A DNA stretch of 64,000 bases, from positions 496,001 to 560,000 of the forward strand of contig CBDCXE010000005.1 of the NCBI GenBank assembly GCA_965223725.1. The letters run 5' to 3'. The stretch's first letter is position 1. The number at the start of each line of letters is the position of its first letter. Made by a program: the position numbers and the translations under genes. The notes under the pieces were generated by a model. The model searched no databases, had not been told where the DNA came from, and saw only the letters and a program-made list of their open reading frames with translations. The DNA comes from CBDCXE01 sp965223725 [NCBI: Nitrospinota bacterium] (GTDB taxonomy: Bacteria; Nitrospinota_A; UBA7883). This document shows, piece by piece, positions 8,849-18,874 of this stretch.

Positions 8849-10048
8849 ATGAAAAAAGTTAATAAAGTTATTCTGGCCTATTCCGGCGGGCTCGACACAT
8901 CGGTGATCGTCCGCTGGCTGGTGGAGACATACGACTGCGAAGTGATCTGCTTCGCCGCCGACCTGGGGCAGGGCGAAGAGCTGAAACCGCTGAATAAAAA
9001 AGCCAAACTGGCTGGCGCCTCGAAGCTGGTGGTGCGCGACCTTAAAGAGACATTCGTGAAGGATTACGTCTTTCCGATGTTGCGGACGAACGCCCTGTAC
9101 GAAGGGGCGTATATGCTCGGCACATCCATCGCCCGCCCGCTGATCGCCAAGGCGCAGGTCGATATCGCAAAGCAGGAGAAGGCGGACGCCGTCTCCCATG
9201 GCGCCACCGGCAAGGGTAACGACCAGGTACGGTTCGAGCTGTCGTATTACGCGCTCAACCCGAAGATACGCTGCATCGCCCCATGGCGAGAGTGGGACCT
9301 GACCTCCCGCGAGGCGCTGGTCGCCTATGCGCGTAAGTGGAAGATACCGGTCGGCTCGCCGAAGAAAAAACCGTGGTCGATGGACCGCAACATGCTCCAC
9401 CTGTCGTTCGAGGGTGACACACTGGAGGACCCGTGGGCGACACCGCCGGAGGAGATGTTCATGCTGACCAAATCGCCGAAGGAGGCGCCGGATAAAGAGA
9501 CGGTGATCACCATCGACTATAAAAAGGGTGACCCGGTGGCGGTGAACGGTAAGAAGATGAGCCCGGCAAAGCTGCTGGCGCATCTGAACAAGCTGGCCGG
9601 ACGTAACGGAATAGGGAGGATCGACCTGGTGGAGAGCCGGTTCGTCGGCATGAAGTCGCGCGGAGTGTATGAAACGCCGGGTGGGACGATCCTGCATACG
9701 GCGCACCGGGCGGTGGAGTCGCTCACCCTCGACCGGGAAGTGATCAAACTGCGCGACTCGCTGATCCCGAAATATGCGGAGCTGGTCTATAACGGCTTCT
9801 GGTTCGCGCCGGAGCGGGAAGCGTTGCAGACACTGATGGACGAAATTCAGAAACCAGTGACCGGGACGGTGCGCCTGTCGTTATACAAAGGTAACGTGAC
9901 CGTGCAGGGCCGCAAGGCGCCGAAGTCGCTGTTCGATCCAAGGTTCGCCACGTTTGAAGAGGACACGGTATATAACCAGGCGGACGCCGAAGGATTTATC
10001 AAGCTCAACGCCCTGCGGCTGAAGATTAGGAACATGCTTGGTCAATAG
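8849..10048 (+). CDS. argG: argininosuccinate synthase
   Basis: Joins citrulline and aspartate using ATP in arginine synthesis. At 399 residues it is the usual bacterial length. The PP-loop [11 protein letters not shown] lies at about residues 10-20, and the family segments [15 protein letters not shown] and APWREWD are present. The ATG at 8849 stands alone downstream of an AT-rich spacer, and the gene converges on larE with only 12 bp between stops. No other arginine genes are adjacent. Confidence 0.97.
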   Translation: MKKVNKVILAYSGGLDTSVIVRWLVETYDCEVICFAADLGQGEELKPLNKKAKLAGASKLVVRDLKETFVKDYVFPMLRTNALYEGAYMLGTSIARPLIAKAQVDIAKQEKADAVSHGATGKGNDQVRFELSYYALNPKIRCIAPWREWDLTSREALVAYARKWKIPVGSPKKKPWSMDRNMLHLSFEGDTLEDPWATPPEEMFMLTKSPKEAPDKETVITIDYKKGDPVAVNGKKMSPAKLLAHLNKLAGRNGIGRIDLVESRFVGMKSRGVYETPGGTILHTAHRAVESLTLDREVIKLRDSLIPKYAELVYNGFWFAPEREALQTLMDEIQKPVTGTVRLSLYKGNVTVQGRKAPKSLFDPRFATFEEDTVYNQADAEGFIKLNALRLKIRNMLGQ

Positions 10049-10060
10049 GGGGTGGATGGT

Positions 10061-10906
10061 CTATTTGTCAGTAACCTCGTTCATGCTGCCTGTGCGGTAG
10101 CCCAGGATATCGAGGGTGACGTAGTTATAGCCGATCGCTTTCAGCGCTTTATATATCGCCTCGCTTTTGCTTGGGTCGATCGCTTTGCTGAATTCCGCAG
10201 GGTCCAGCTCTATCCGGGCGATGTAGCCATGATGCCGCACCCGGAGCTGCCCAAACCCCATCTCCTTCAATGCTCGCTCCGCTTGTTCCACCATCGACAG
10301 GTTATCGCTGGTGATCAGGTCGCCATACGGAATGCGCGAGGCGAGGCAGGCCATGGCCGGTTTGTCCCAGGTGGGCAGACCCATTTCTTTCGATAGCTCG
10401 CGGATCTCCTGTTTGGTGAGTCCAACAGATTGCAGGGGGCTGAGCACATCTTTCTCCCGTGCCGCTTGCGAACCGGGCCGGTGGTCGGAGAGATCGTCGG
10501 CGTTGGCGCCGTCCAGAATGGCGTTAATGTTCTCCGTTTCCGCGATTTCCACCAGCTTGCCGAACAGCTCGCCTTTGCAGTAGTAGCAACGGTCCATCGG
10601 GTTGCTTTGATAGTTCGGGTCGTCCAGCTCCTCCGATTCGATGATCATATGCTCCGCGCCGATCGATCGGGCCAGCTCTTGCGCCGCCTCCAGCTCCGAC
10701 CGGGGATAGCTGGGCGAGCGGGCGGTGACAGCAAGCGCGCGGCCGCCGCTATTCGACAACGTATCGTGGGCCACCTTCAACATAAACGCGCTGTCCACCC
10801 CGCCAGAGTAGGCGACGATCACCGAGCTTAGCCTGGTAATCTGATCTTGCAAGGATGCCATCTTCTTTTGCGCAACCGATTCTTTTTTCAAATTTATCGA
10901 CATCAT
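10061..10906 (-). CDS. larE: ATP-dependent sulfur transferase LarE, three-cysteine type
   Basis: LarE adenylates and sulfurates the pyridinium dicarboxylate precursor of the nickel-pincer cofactor of lactate racemase-type enzymes. The PP-loop VAYSGGVDSAFML is near the N terminus. Three cysteines are notable: two in DRCYYCKGELF and one in ACLASRIPYG. In the family this set marks LarE that holds a [4Fe-4S] cluster and can turn over, as opposed to the single sacrificial-Cys type. The start was set at an ATG (10906) after an AGGG; an in-frame ATG nine codons earlier (10933) would nearly meet the divergent gene. larA, larB and larC are not in the window. Confidence 0.87.
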   Translation of the reverse strand: MMSINLKKESVAQKKMASLQDQITRLSSVIVAYSGGVDSAFMLKVAHDTLSNSGGRALAVTARSPSYPRSELEAAQELARSIGAEHMIIESEELDDPNYQSNPMDRCYYCKGELFGKLVEIAETENINAILDGANADDLSDHRPGSQAAREKDVLSPLQSVGLTKQEIRELSKEMGLPTWDKPAMACLASRIPYGDLITSDNLSMVEQAERALKEMGFGQLRVRHHGYIARIELDPAEFSKAIDPSKSEAIYKALKAIGYNYVTLDILGYRTGSMNEVTDK

Positions 10907-10971
10907 TCGCCCTGCGGAAATTTCTGGTAACATACAGTTCTACAATATCAGAATGGACCGAAATAGGAAAC

Positions 10972-11247
10972 ATGTTGCAGCTGGAGATAACCGATATCAA
11001 GGTTTACCCGTTCGATACTGGCGCAGCGGGCGGTAAGACCTTGGCCATGGTGGAAATAACTATAGATGACGCGCTTGTATTGAAAGGATTTCGGGTGATT
11101 GAGAGCAAGGGCGGTGGGCTGTTCGTCAGCTTTCCATCGGTGATGGGGCGCGACGGCAAATGGCGAGATACGGTTATACCCATGGATGGCGAGGTCAAAA
11201 CCTTGATTCGTGACAAAATTGTGGAAGCTTATAAAAATTCAATTTGA
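10972..11247 (+). CDS. SpoVG-like small protein
   Basis: A 91-residue protein resembling SpoVG along its length: ITDIKVYPFD at the start, AMVEITIDDALVLKGFRVIE, the loop GGLFVSFPSVMGRDGKWRD matching the SpoVG core GLFVAMPS..DG.FRD, and an ending helix IRDKIVEAY. SpoVG proteins bind DNA or RNA and affect many processes. AGGAAAC precedes the ATG. It is divergent from larE and may share a compact control region with it. Confidence 0.8.
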   Translation: MLQLEITDIKVYPFDTGAAGGKTLAMVEITIDDALVLKGFRVIESKGGGLFVSFPSVMGRDGKWRDTVIPMDGEVKTLIRDKIVEAYKNSI

Positions 11248-11348
11248 TCTTTCTTCCGCATGCCAATCGCCTTGATTTGAGGTGAGCCTCGGTGTATCTT
11301 ACATACAATCTGGTTATATTTTGATCTGAACATTGGGAGAAAAATATC

Positions 11349-12896
11349 GTGGCACGTGAGAAATGGGCGTCCCGAATTGGGATAATTCTTGCCGTGGCTG
11401 GCTCCGCTGTTGGGCTGGGCAACTTCCTTCGGTTTCCGGTGCAGGCGGCGCAAAATGGTGGCGGGGCATTCATGATCCCATACATAGTTGCGCTTATACT
11501 GTTGGGTATACCCCTCTGTTGGGTGGAATGGAGCATGGGTCGCACGGCAGGGGGCAGGGGGCATGGTTCTGGACCCGGGATTTTTAATATGTTCTGGAAC
11601 AACCGGGCAAGCCGCTATTTTGGCGCGCTCGGCATTTTCATACCTATGGTGATCTATCTCTATTATGTATACATAGAGGCGTGGTGCCTGGCATATGCAT
11701 GGTTTTCACTGACCGGTGATCTGGGAGCCGCCGCGAATGTTGGTCAGGCGAAAGAGTTTTTGACCGATTTCCAGGGGCTGGGCGATGGGACTTTTTTCTC
11801 CGGTTATGGCACGGCATATACATTTTTCCTGATCACATTTCTTATCAATTTCGCGGTTATTTATCAAGGCGTGACCCGCGGTATCGAGACCATCAGCAAG
11901 ATCGCCATGCCGCTGCTGGCTATACTGGGGATCATTATAATGTTTCGTGTTGTCACCCTGGGCGCGCCCGACCCGGCCAACCCAGGCTGGAGCGTATCGA
12001 GTGGTTTTGGGTTTTTATGGAACCCCGATTTTTCCACACTGGCCGACCCAAAGGTCTGGTTGGCGGCGGCAGGGCAGATTTTCTTCTCTGCATCCGTGGG
12101 GCTGGGGTTGATAATCACTTACGCCAGCTATCTAAAAAAAGATGACGATATCGCTCTGTCTGGTTTGTCGTCGATCTCCATAAACGAGTTTATGGAAGTG
12201 ATAGTAGGCGCGTCCATTGCCATACCGGCGGCATACATTTTCTTCGGTCCAGTGGGGATAGTCGACATCGCCAACTCTGGCACATTCGGGCTTGGGTTCG
12301 TCACCATGCCGATGGTTTTCGACCAGATGCCGTTTACCGCCATATTGATGTTCATGTGGTTTTTCCTGCTGTTTCTTGCGGGGGTCACATCGTCGATATC
12401 GATGCTCCAGCCTGGCATTGCATTTCTGGAAGATGAATTTGGGATTGATCGCAAAGGGTCGGTAGGGATCATCGGAATTTTTACATTCATCGGCGCGCAG
12501 CCAGCCATTTTCTTTCTGGCCAACGGTGTGTTGGACACTATGGATTTCTGGGCGGGGACATTTGGCATAGTTCTGTTCGCCACCGGTGAGATCATCCTGT
12601 TCTCCTGGATATATGGCGCCGAACGAGGATTTGAAGAGCTTCATCATGGCGCAGATATTAAGGTGCCCAGATTTTACCTGTTTATCATCAAGTATATTAC
12701 CCCTGCTTATTTGTTGATCATCCTAGGCAGCTGGTTCTACAACAATGCTGGCTCCATCATGCCAGCTGCAGATAACCCAAACTTTGGCTATATCGTAGGG
12801 ACTATGATCGGGATGCTGTTTTTCTTTGGTGTGCTGTGTTTGTTGGTGGAAATAGCGTATCAGCGGGGCGCATTTAATAAAGGAGAGATAGAATGA
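11349..12896 (+). CDS. sodium-dependent amino-acid transporter (NSS/SNF family)
   Basis: A 515-residue protein with about 12 membrane helices of the neurotransmitter:sodium symporter family. The first helix carries the family's ion- and substrate-site sequence AGSAVGLGNFLRFPV, followed by NGGGAFMIPY. A GTG start at 11349 follows GGGAG. It is translationally coupled (ATGA overlap) to a 49-residue small subunit, as in the MetP-MetS type methionine/alanine importers. Import of a neutral amino acid with sodium is the likely role; the substrate is inferred. Confidence 0.92.
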   Translation: MAREKWASRIGIILAVAGSAVGLGNFLRFPVQAAQNGGGAFMIPYIVALILLGIPLCWVEWSMGRTAGGRGHGSGPGIFNMFWNNRASRYFGALGIFIPMVIYLYYVYIEAWCLAYAWFSLTGDLGAAANVGQAKEFLTDFQGLGDGTFFSGYGTAYTFFLITFLINFAVIYQGVTRGIETISKIAMPLLAILGIIIMFRVVTLGAPDPANPGWSVSSGFGFLWNPDFSTLADPKVWLAAAGQIFFSASVGLGLIITYASYLKKDDDIALSGLSSISINEFMEVIVGASIAIPAAYIFFGPVGIVDIANSGTFGLGFVTMPMVFDQMPFTAILMFMWFFLLFLAGVTSSISMLQPGIAFLEDEFGIDRKGSVGIIGIFTFIGAQPAIFFLANGVLDTMDFWAGTFGIVLFATGEIILFSWIYGAERGFEELHHGADIKVPRFYLFIIKYITPAYLLIILGSWFYNNAGSIMPAADNPNFGYIVGTMIGMLFFFGVLCLLVEIAYQRGAFNKGEIE

Positions 12897-13042
12897 CAAG
12901 CGGTGGATGGCTGATGATGGTTTTGTCATGGTTGTTTATAGTTGGGCTGAGCTTGTTTTGTATGTATAAAGTTATTACGATACGGGAACAAGACGCCAGC
13001 CGGATCAAACCAATGACAGAAATTGACACTGGCGACACTTAG
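12893..13042 (+). CDS. MetS-like small subunit of the NSS transporter
   Basis: A 49-residue peptide starting MTSGGWLMMVLSWLFIVGLS, with one membrane segment (about 6-26) and a polar tail. Its ATG overlaps the transporter stop as ATGA, with AAGGAGAG upstream. Size, single helix and position match the MetS small subunit needed by MetP-type transporters. It is easily missed because of its length. Confidence 0.75.
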   Translation: MTSGGWLMMVLSWLFIVGLSLFCMYKVITIREQDASRIKPMTEIDTGDT

Positions 13043-13183
13043 CGGTGGGGCGCTATAATGGCGCTATTATTCGCTGTCGCGCCAGTGCGGTTTCTTATAT
13101 ATGAAGGGGCCGGTTAAAATGAGTATGTAGACAGAAAGATGTATCCACATATCCCGACAGGGTATTTGGATTGCCCATGGCAA

Positions 13184-13258
<75 letters not shown>

Positions 13259-13296
13259 TTGATATTCAACGAAAATAGATTGTAGCCTAACAGAGG

Positions 13297-15009
13297 CTAT
13301 AAATCGAGTTCTTTTTCTATCATTTTCATCAGCTCCGCCATCAGCTTCTCGGAAAAATCGAATTTCACACCAGCCGCGGCGAACAGCTCTGGCGCGGTGG
13401 CGCTGCCGCCCAGGGTCAGAGCGGACAGGTAATTGTCTATGGCCCTGCTATTGTCGCAAAGGAATTCACGATAAATCTGGAGCGCGCCGAGTTGGGCGAT
13501 GGCGTATTCCACATAGTAAAACGGCACTTCGAAAATGTGCAGCACCCTGTGCCACGAGCTTGCCAGCGCCCCTTCCGGAGCGTTCGACCAATCCACACCG
13601 GTGGAGAACCGCTGGTTTATGTTTAGCCATTCCTGCGTTCGCTCTTCCTGGGTGTGGTTCGGGTGGGTGTATACCCAATGCTGGAACAGATCAATCTTTG
13701 CCACAGCGCCAAACAGGTATACAACCCCTTGCAGATGCTCCTGCCGCGCCCGGTTGCGATCTTCGGCGTCGCCGTAAAAAGGCTCCAGCCGAGAGCCGCC
13801 CAATAGCTCCTGCGTCATGGAGGCCACCTCGGAAAACTCCATCGCGGCATGCCGATACCAGATCAGGCTCTGGTCGCGCGATTGCAATGTGTGGAACGCG
13901 TGGCCACCCTCATGCAGCAGTGTGTTCACATCGTTGTGGGAGCCGACGGCATTGGTGAAAATGAACGGCATGCGCGCCTCGGATAATGTGGTCTGATAGC
14001 CCCCCGGTGCCTTGCCCTTTCTGCTGTCGAGGTCCATGGAATGTTTTATCGATTCGAAATGAGCTCCTAACCTGTTGTCCAGGGCCATGAAAATTTCGCC
14101 TGTGCCCTTCGATAATTGCTCGGGTGTCTCAAACGGCTTCAACGGCTCCCTGCCCAGCTCGTCGCAGTCGGTGTCCCACGGATCGAGCTTATCCAGTCCC
14201 ATACGCGTGCGTCGGCTTTCCGTAATCTTCTTCGCCAGCGGTATAGCGGTTTTTTCTATGGCTTCATGGAACTGCATGCAATCGTCCGGGGTATAGTCGC
14301 GAAGCTTCGAAAGGAAGCAATATTCGCGGTAATCGCTGAGCCCTAGGTTGTCCGCATACTCCGCCCTTTTGACCAGCATCTCGTCGAAAAGGTTATCGAG
14401 TTGATCCCGCTCTTCCATACGCCGGAGCGCTGTCGCGACGAAAGCCTCTTTTCGTTTAGCCCTGTCGGGCCTGCGCAGATAGTCCCGCATCTGTGGCATG
14501 GTTTTTTCCTCACCGTCAAACTTGACCATCATGCTGCCCATGATTTCCTGATACCGATGTGACAACTCCTGCAGCTTCACCTGCACCGGGATGTTCTTTT
14601 CGTCGAACAGTTTGATCGACGTTTCGATTATCCGGTCGAGCTGGCCATAGGTTTTCTTCTCCAGGGCCGACCTGTGGGGCGATTCGACATAGCGCCGATC
14701 CAGCTTATTATCCCATTCGGTCAGCTTTGGCTCCACCTCCCGGACGCAGACAAGGTAAGCGTCTCTCATTTGTTCGTTATCGGTGTGGCAGGTCATGTCG
14801 ATATATCGCCGGGTGACATGCTCGTCGGCGATGGCCCGCAGCTCCGACCATTTTTCGAGCCAGGTTTTCAGCTCTTCCGGTGAATCGATCGGCTCCTCGG
14901 CCAATATCTGGTAGTACGGCTCCAGCATTTCCCAGCCGGTGATCTCCTCGCCTGGTGTGACGAAATTTCTGGGGTATGCGACGGCTGCATTATCGTCGGA
15001 TGTTGTCAT
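13297..15009 (-). CDS. M3-family oligoendopeptidase
   Basis: A 570-residue zinc metallopeptidase of the M3 (PepF / thimet-like) family. The zinc site HEGGHAFHT is at about residue 365, with the downstream Glu in MEFSEVASM. The N-terminal half is helical and charged. There is no signal peptide, so it acts in the cytoplasm on short peptides. It is transcribed alone between tRNA-Gly and divergent purH. Confidence 0.92.
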   Translation of the reverse strand: MTTSDDNAAVAYPRNFVTPGEEITGWEMLEPYYQILAEEPIDSPEELKTWLEKWSELRAIADEHVTRRYIDMTCHTDNEQMRDAYLVCVREVEPKLTEWDNKLDRRYVESPHRSALEKKTYGQLDRIIETSIKLFDEKNIPVQVKLQELSHRYQEIMGSMMVKFDGEEKTMPQMRDYLRRPDRAKRKEAFVATALRRMEERDQLDNLFDEMLVKRAEYADNLGLSDYREYCFLSKLRDYTPDDCMQFHEAIEKTAIPLAKKITESRRTRMGLDKLDPWDTDCDELGREPLKPFETPEQLSKGTGEIFMALDNRLGAHFESIKHSMDLDSRKGKAPGGYQTTLSEARMPFIFTNAVGSHNDVNTLLHEGGHAFHTLQSRDQSLIWYRHAAMEFSEVASMTQELLGGSRLEPFYGDAEDRNRARQEHLQGVVYLFGAVAKIDLFQHWVYTHPNHTQEERTQEWLNINQRFSTGVDWSNAPEGALASSWHRVLHIFEVPFYYVEYAIAQLGALQIYREFLCDNSRAIDNYLSALTLGGSATAPELFAAAGVKFDFSEKLMAELMKMIEKELDL

Positions 15010-15125
15010 TTTTATGCTCTCCTTTGCTATATCGAGCCGCTTACGTCTTGACGAAGGACGATGGAGCGAATACTATTCCAGTCTTGAATCTTCAAATTTG
15101 ACTTTCTTTAGGATTGTAGAAAAAT

Positions 15126-16673
15126 ATGAGCGTCATTAAAAGGGTAATTATAAGCGTTTCCGATAAAACCGGTATTGTCGAGTTTGCCAAATCGCTGTCG
15201 AAATGGGAGCCGGAGATACTCTCCACCGGTGGCACAGCCAAAGCGTTGAGGGATGCGGGGCTTGATGTCCGCGAGGTAAGCGATTTTACAGGATTCCCGG
15301 AGATTCTGGACGGCCGCGTTAAAACTTTGCACCCGAAGATCCATGGCGGCATCCTGGGCCGACGCGATCTGGACAGCCACACGCGGCAGATGAGCGAGAA
15401 CGATATCGAAGGGATCGACATGGTGGTGGTTAATCTCTATCCATTTGAAGCCACCGTGGCCAAAGGGGATGTGTCACTGGAAGAGGCGATCGAAAATATC
15501 GATATCGGCGGCCCGGCGATGATCCGGTCGGCGGCAAAGAATCATAAAGATGTGGCGGTTCTGGTCGATCCGGCTGACTATGCGAAAATCGTGGAGGAGC
15601 TGGACTCGAACGATGGCGCTTTGTCGCAGACTACCCGGCAGGAACTGGCCGTTAAAGCCTACTCCCACACCGGCTGGTACGACGGCCGGATCAGCTCCTG
15701 GTTGCGGGATAAAGTGGGTGAAACGGAAAAACTGCCTGACCGTAAAATAATCCTGCTGGAAAAGAAACAGACCATGCGATATGGCGAAAACCCGCACCAG
15801 TCAGCCGCATTCTATAATGTAGCAAACAGCGACAGCGCCGGAATCGCAGGCGCCGAGCAGCTACATGGCAAGGAGCTGTCGTTCAATAATATCGTTGATA
15901 TGGCGGCCGCGTATGAGCTGGCGCTGGAGTTCGACGACCCATCGGTGGCGATCATCAAACATACCAACCCGTGCGGTGTGGCGTGTGACGACTCGCTGTT
16001 GCAGGCGTATATCAATGCCCGGGAGACTGACCCGGTCTCCGCGTTCGGAGGGGTGATAGCGATAAACCGGGAGGTCGATCCGCAAACCGCCGAGGAGATA
16101 TCAAAACTGTTTGTAGAGGTGGTGATTGCGCCCGGCTTCTCCGAAGGCGCCATAGCCGCATTGACCGCCAAGAAAAATGTGCGCTTGATTAATGCTCCGC
16201 CGCTGGATATAGAGAACGGCGTCGCATACAAGTTCATGCCGGGTGGCGCCCTGATCCAGGAGGCGGACGCCGTTACATACGACGAGACAACACTGAAGGT
16301 TGTGACAAAGCGTCAGCCGACGGAGGAAGAGATGGCGGCGCTAAAATTCGCCTGGACAGTGGCCAAACATGTGAAGTCGAACGCAATCGTATACACTGAC
16401 GCCAACTCCACCATCGGTGTGGGCGCCGGGCAGATGAGCCGGGTAGATAGCGCGCGGGTGGCGGTGGAAAAGGCGCAACGGCCGGTGAAAGGCTCTGTGA
16501 TGGCGTCCGATGCGTTTTTCCCTTTCCGGGATGGAATAGACGCCGCGGGCGAGGTCGGAGTGCGCGCGGTTATCCAGCCGGGCGGCTCTGTGCGGGATGA
16601 GGAAGTGATACAATCAGCGGATGAGTATGACATGGCTATGGTTTTTACCGGTATTCGACACTTTCGGCACTAA
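15126..16673 (+). CDS. purH: bifunctional AICAR formyltransferase / IMP cyclohydrolase
   Basis: Carries out the last two steps of IMP synthesis. At 515 residues it has the expected length. The N-terminal MGS-like IMP cyclohydrolase domain begins [17 protein letters not shown] and includes [15 protein letters not shown]. The C-terminal AICAR transformylase contains [24 protein letters not shown] and [12 protein letters not shown]. It ends 3 bp before the bactofilin-TPR gene, implying shared transcription. Confidence 0.97.
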   Translation: MSVIKRVIISVSDKTGIVEFAKSLSKWEPEILSTGGTAKALRDAGLDVREVSDFTGFPEILDGRVKTLHPKIHGGILGRRDLDSHTRQMSENDIEGIDMVVVNLYPFEATVAKGDVSLEEAIENIDIGGPAMIRSAAKNHKDVAVLVDPADYAKIVEELDSNDGALSQTTRQELAVKAYSHTGWYDGRISSWLRDKVGETEKLPDRKIILLEKKQTMRYGENPHQSAAFYNVANSDSAGIAGAEQLHGKELSFNNIVDMAAAYELALEFDDPSVAIIKHTNPCGVACDDSLLQAYINARETDPVSAFGGVIAINREVDPQTAEEISKLFVEVVIAPGFSEGAIAALTAKKNVRLINAPPLDIENGVAYKFMPGGALIQEADAVTYDETTLKVVTKRQPTEEEMAALKFAWTVAKHVKSNAIVYTDANSTIGVGAGQMSRVDSARVAVEKAQRPVKGSVMASDAFFPFRDGIDAAGEVGVRAVIQPGGSVRDEEVIQSADEYDMAMVFTGIRHFRH

Positions 16674-16676
16674 ATC

Positions 16677-18128
16677 ATGACCGATATCAGCAAGCTTAAC
16701 TCCTATTTCGATAAGGACACTCACTTAAAAGGTTCTATTAAATTCAAGGGTATCATTCGGTTTGATGGCCAGTTTGATGGTGAGGTGATATCGGACGACA
16801 CGTTCATTGTGGGCGAGACCGGCAGGATCAACGCTAAAATAAATACTGGCACACTTTTTAACTTCGGCATTATCGAAGGCGATGTGGAAACTACCCGTAA
16901 AGTTTTACTGTTCAATAACAGCATACTGAAAGGCGATATCACCACACCCCGGCTGGTGACAGAAGAAAAGGCCATGCTGGAGGGCAAATGTTCAATGCCG
17001 CAACCTGATATGGATGTCGAGCCAGAAGAGCTTGATCTTGATGATATAGTTAACAGAAAACATGCAATAAAACCGACGGATCCGGCCGTAGTCGAGAATA
17101 TTGTGGAACTGTCCGTGCCAGAAACTGCTAGTGGTAGCAGAGGTGGAAAGAAGATATTGTGGGTTTCATTGGTAATTCTGGCCATATTAGCAGCTTGGCT
17201 CTTTGTCAGTGGCGGCTTGGGCAAGCTGTCGCAAAATATATCAGGTATTACAAAAGATAAAGCACCCATTGCTTTGGTTTCGACGGACAACAAACCGGCG
17301 GTTGAGGTTGGTTCTGAATTGAACGATGTCGCTGATATAGAGCCGCTGGTAAATGATACATCGCAAGCAGAGCCGATTGACACCATTGAGCGAGAGGCTC
17401 GTGGTGTTGCAGATGATGAATTGATGTCTGACGATGCGCCCCAGGAAGTTGAAACCGAATTTTCGAGTTTGTCCATTGCCCAGAAATTTATTGATGAAAA
17501 AAACTATTCCGGTGCAATAACCAGCCTGGAGGAAAGCGTGGCTAACTTTCCGGAGAGTGACGAATTGATCATGACGTTGGCCATGACATTACAACATGTC
17601 GGGCAGGAGAGCAGGGCAAGGGGCCTGTTCAGAAAGCTTGCCAAAACTGACCCAGGCAGTATCGAAGCGCGAAACAATGAAGCGTATGTACAGATGGATC
17701 TTGGATATTTGCATAAGGCGGAGAGCAGTTTTCTTCTGCTTTTGGAGGAAGAGCCGGATAACTTGCGGGCAAGGCTTGGGCTGGCGGAAATCTATAGCAA
17801 ATTGAACCAGAACGATAAAGCCACCGAGCATTGCAAAGCTATTTTAGCGCGGTTCGATGACTATGCCCCGGCGCTAAACAGACAAGCGTGGGTATTTGGC
17901 AAGCAAGAGATAAACTTGAACGAAGCGGAAGAAATGTCGTTGAAATCATTGGCAGTATATAATGATATTCCCGATTATCTGGATACTTTGTCCGAGATCA
18001 AGTTTAAGCAGGGCGAATATGACGAGGCTATAAGGATTATTTCCGACGCGCTGGAAGTTTCACCCCAAAACTCATATTACAAACGACAGCTTAACAAGTT
18101 CAAACAGGCCAGGAACCTGGCTGGTTAA
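16677..18128 (+). CDS. bactofilin-TPR fusion with one membrane helix
   Basis: A 483-residue protein with an unusual order. A bactofilin beta-helix domain (about 15-108, with the repeating GSIKFKGIIRFDGQFDGEV and INAKINTGTLFNFGIIEGDV turns) is followed by an acidic linker, one membrane segment (about 160-180), a second acidic linker and five or so TPR-like repeats (about 260-475). Bactofilins polymerise and scaffold cell-wall or polarity proteins; TPRs bind partners. The layout suggests a cytoplasmic filament linked to a TPR domain across the membrane. It starts 3 bp after purH. Confidence 0.82.
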   Translation: MTDISKLNSYFDKDTHLKGSIKFKGIIRFDGQFDGEVISDDTFIVGETGRINAKINTGTLFNFGIIEGDVETTRKVLLFNNSILKGDITTPRLVTEEKAMLEGKCSMPQPDMDVEPEELDLDDIVNRKHAIKPTDPAVVENIVELSVPETASGSRGGKKILWVSLVILAILAAWLFVSGGLGKLSQNISGITKDKAPIALVSTDNKPAVEVGSELNDVADIEPLVNDTSQAEPIDTIEREARGVADDELMSDDAPQEVETEFSSLSIAQKFIDEKNYSGAITSLEESVANFPESDELIMTLAMTLQHVGQESRARGLFRKLAKTDPGSIEARNNEAYVQMDLGYLHKAESSFLLLLEEEPDNLRARLGLAEIYSKLNQNDKATEHCKAILARFDDYAPALNRQAWVFGKQEINLNEAEEMSLKSLAVYNDIPDYLDTLSEIKFKQGEYDEAIRIISDALEVSPQNSYYKRQLNKFKQARNLAG

Positions 18129-18142
18129 TAGTCGGGTAGGGC

Positions 18143-18874
18143 CTATTTCCCAGTTGGCATAAAGGGTAACGTATCCAGAATATTCTCCGCTCCAACGCCC
18201 GCCAGCTCGCTGGCTGTTTTCCAGCCGAACCCATCTTTGGCAAACGTTTTGAAATCGAACAGATTATTAAATAAAGGCTGCTGCGTTTTATCGAACTTCG
18301 CTTGCCAGACAATTTTTTGCTCGCTCATGCCGACCATAGCCACAGAGAAGCCGACAGACGCTGGCTTATCGGCGCCGATCCTGGAGCCGAGCCGCTCTTC
18401 ATAACGCATCACCACACCAATGAACACGGCGTCCACACCCAGCGCCTTGCCCGCCTCCACGGCCATGGCTGGCACATAGGCCGGCTTTTCCGCGGAGTAC
18501 ACCTGATCGACGGTTTCGTCTGTCACACCTTTACCCACCACCGAATAACCCATGTCACCCAGATAGAGCCGGAAAAGGTCGGAAACATTTTCTCCAGAAC
18601 CGGTGATGGTATCGCCCGGAACAAAGTGATAATTCGTGACCGGACAAATGTGCGGCGCATCTGGCTTTTGCGGTTGCTGATAGTCTATGAAATCGAGCAC
18701 GGCGACCTTTTTATATTGTTCGGCGGCGCCACTGGTCGCAAGCTGGGAGGTTACCCCAGACCCGGATCTTCCGTTGCCTTCGTTAGACGCGCATGAGAAG
18801 GCGCCAAACGATATGACCAACGCCACTATAACAGCCAGATACAACCAGCTTGATCCGTTACTTTGATTTTTCAT
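18143..18874 (-). CDS. lipoprotein with CsgG/LpoB-like fold features
   Basis: A 243-residue protein with a lipoprotein signal (hydrophobic 11-25, lipobox FSC with Cys28). The mature part begins with a Gly/Ser linker, then KVAVLDFIDY, a strand typical of CsgG- and LpoB-like lipoproteins, and later ALGVDAVFIGVVMRYEERLG and FSVAMVG, which match the same alpha/beta repeat. The role is unknown. Its start overlaps the end of moaC by 17 bp. It may simply be co-transcribed with moaC and mobB. Confidence 0.7.
   Translation of the reverse strand: MKNQSNGSSWLYLAVIVALVISFGAFSCASNEGNGRSGSGVTSQLATSGAAEQYKKVAVLDFIDYQQPQKPDAPHICPVTNYHFVPGDTITGSGENVSDLFRLYLGDMGYSVVGKGVTDETVDQVYSAEKPAYVPAMAVEAGKALGVDAVFIGVVMRYEERLGSRIGADKPASVGFSVAMVGMSEQKIVWQAKFDKTQQPLFNNLFDFKTFAKDGFGWKTASELAGVGAENILDTLPFMPTGK

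Noticed and set aside
8783-9706. 307-codon minus-strand frame opposite argG
   Set aside because: His/Arg/Gln-rich shadow of argG; no family features.
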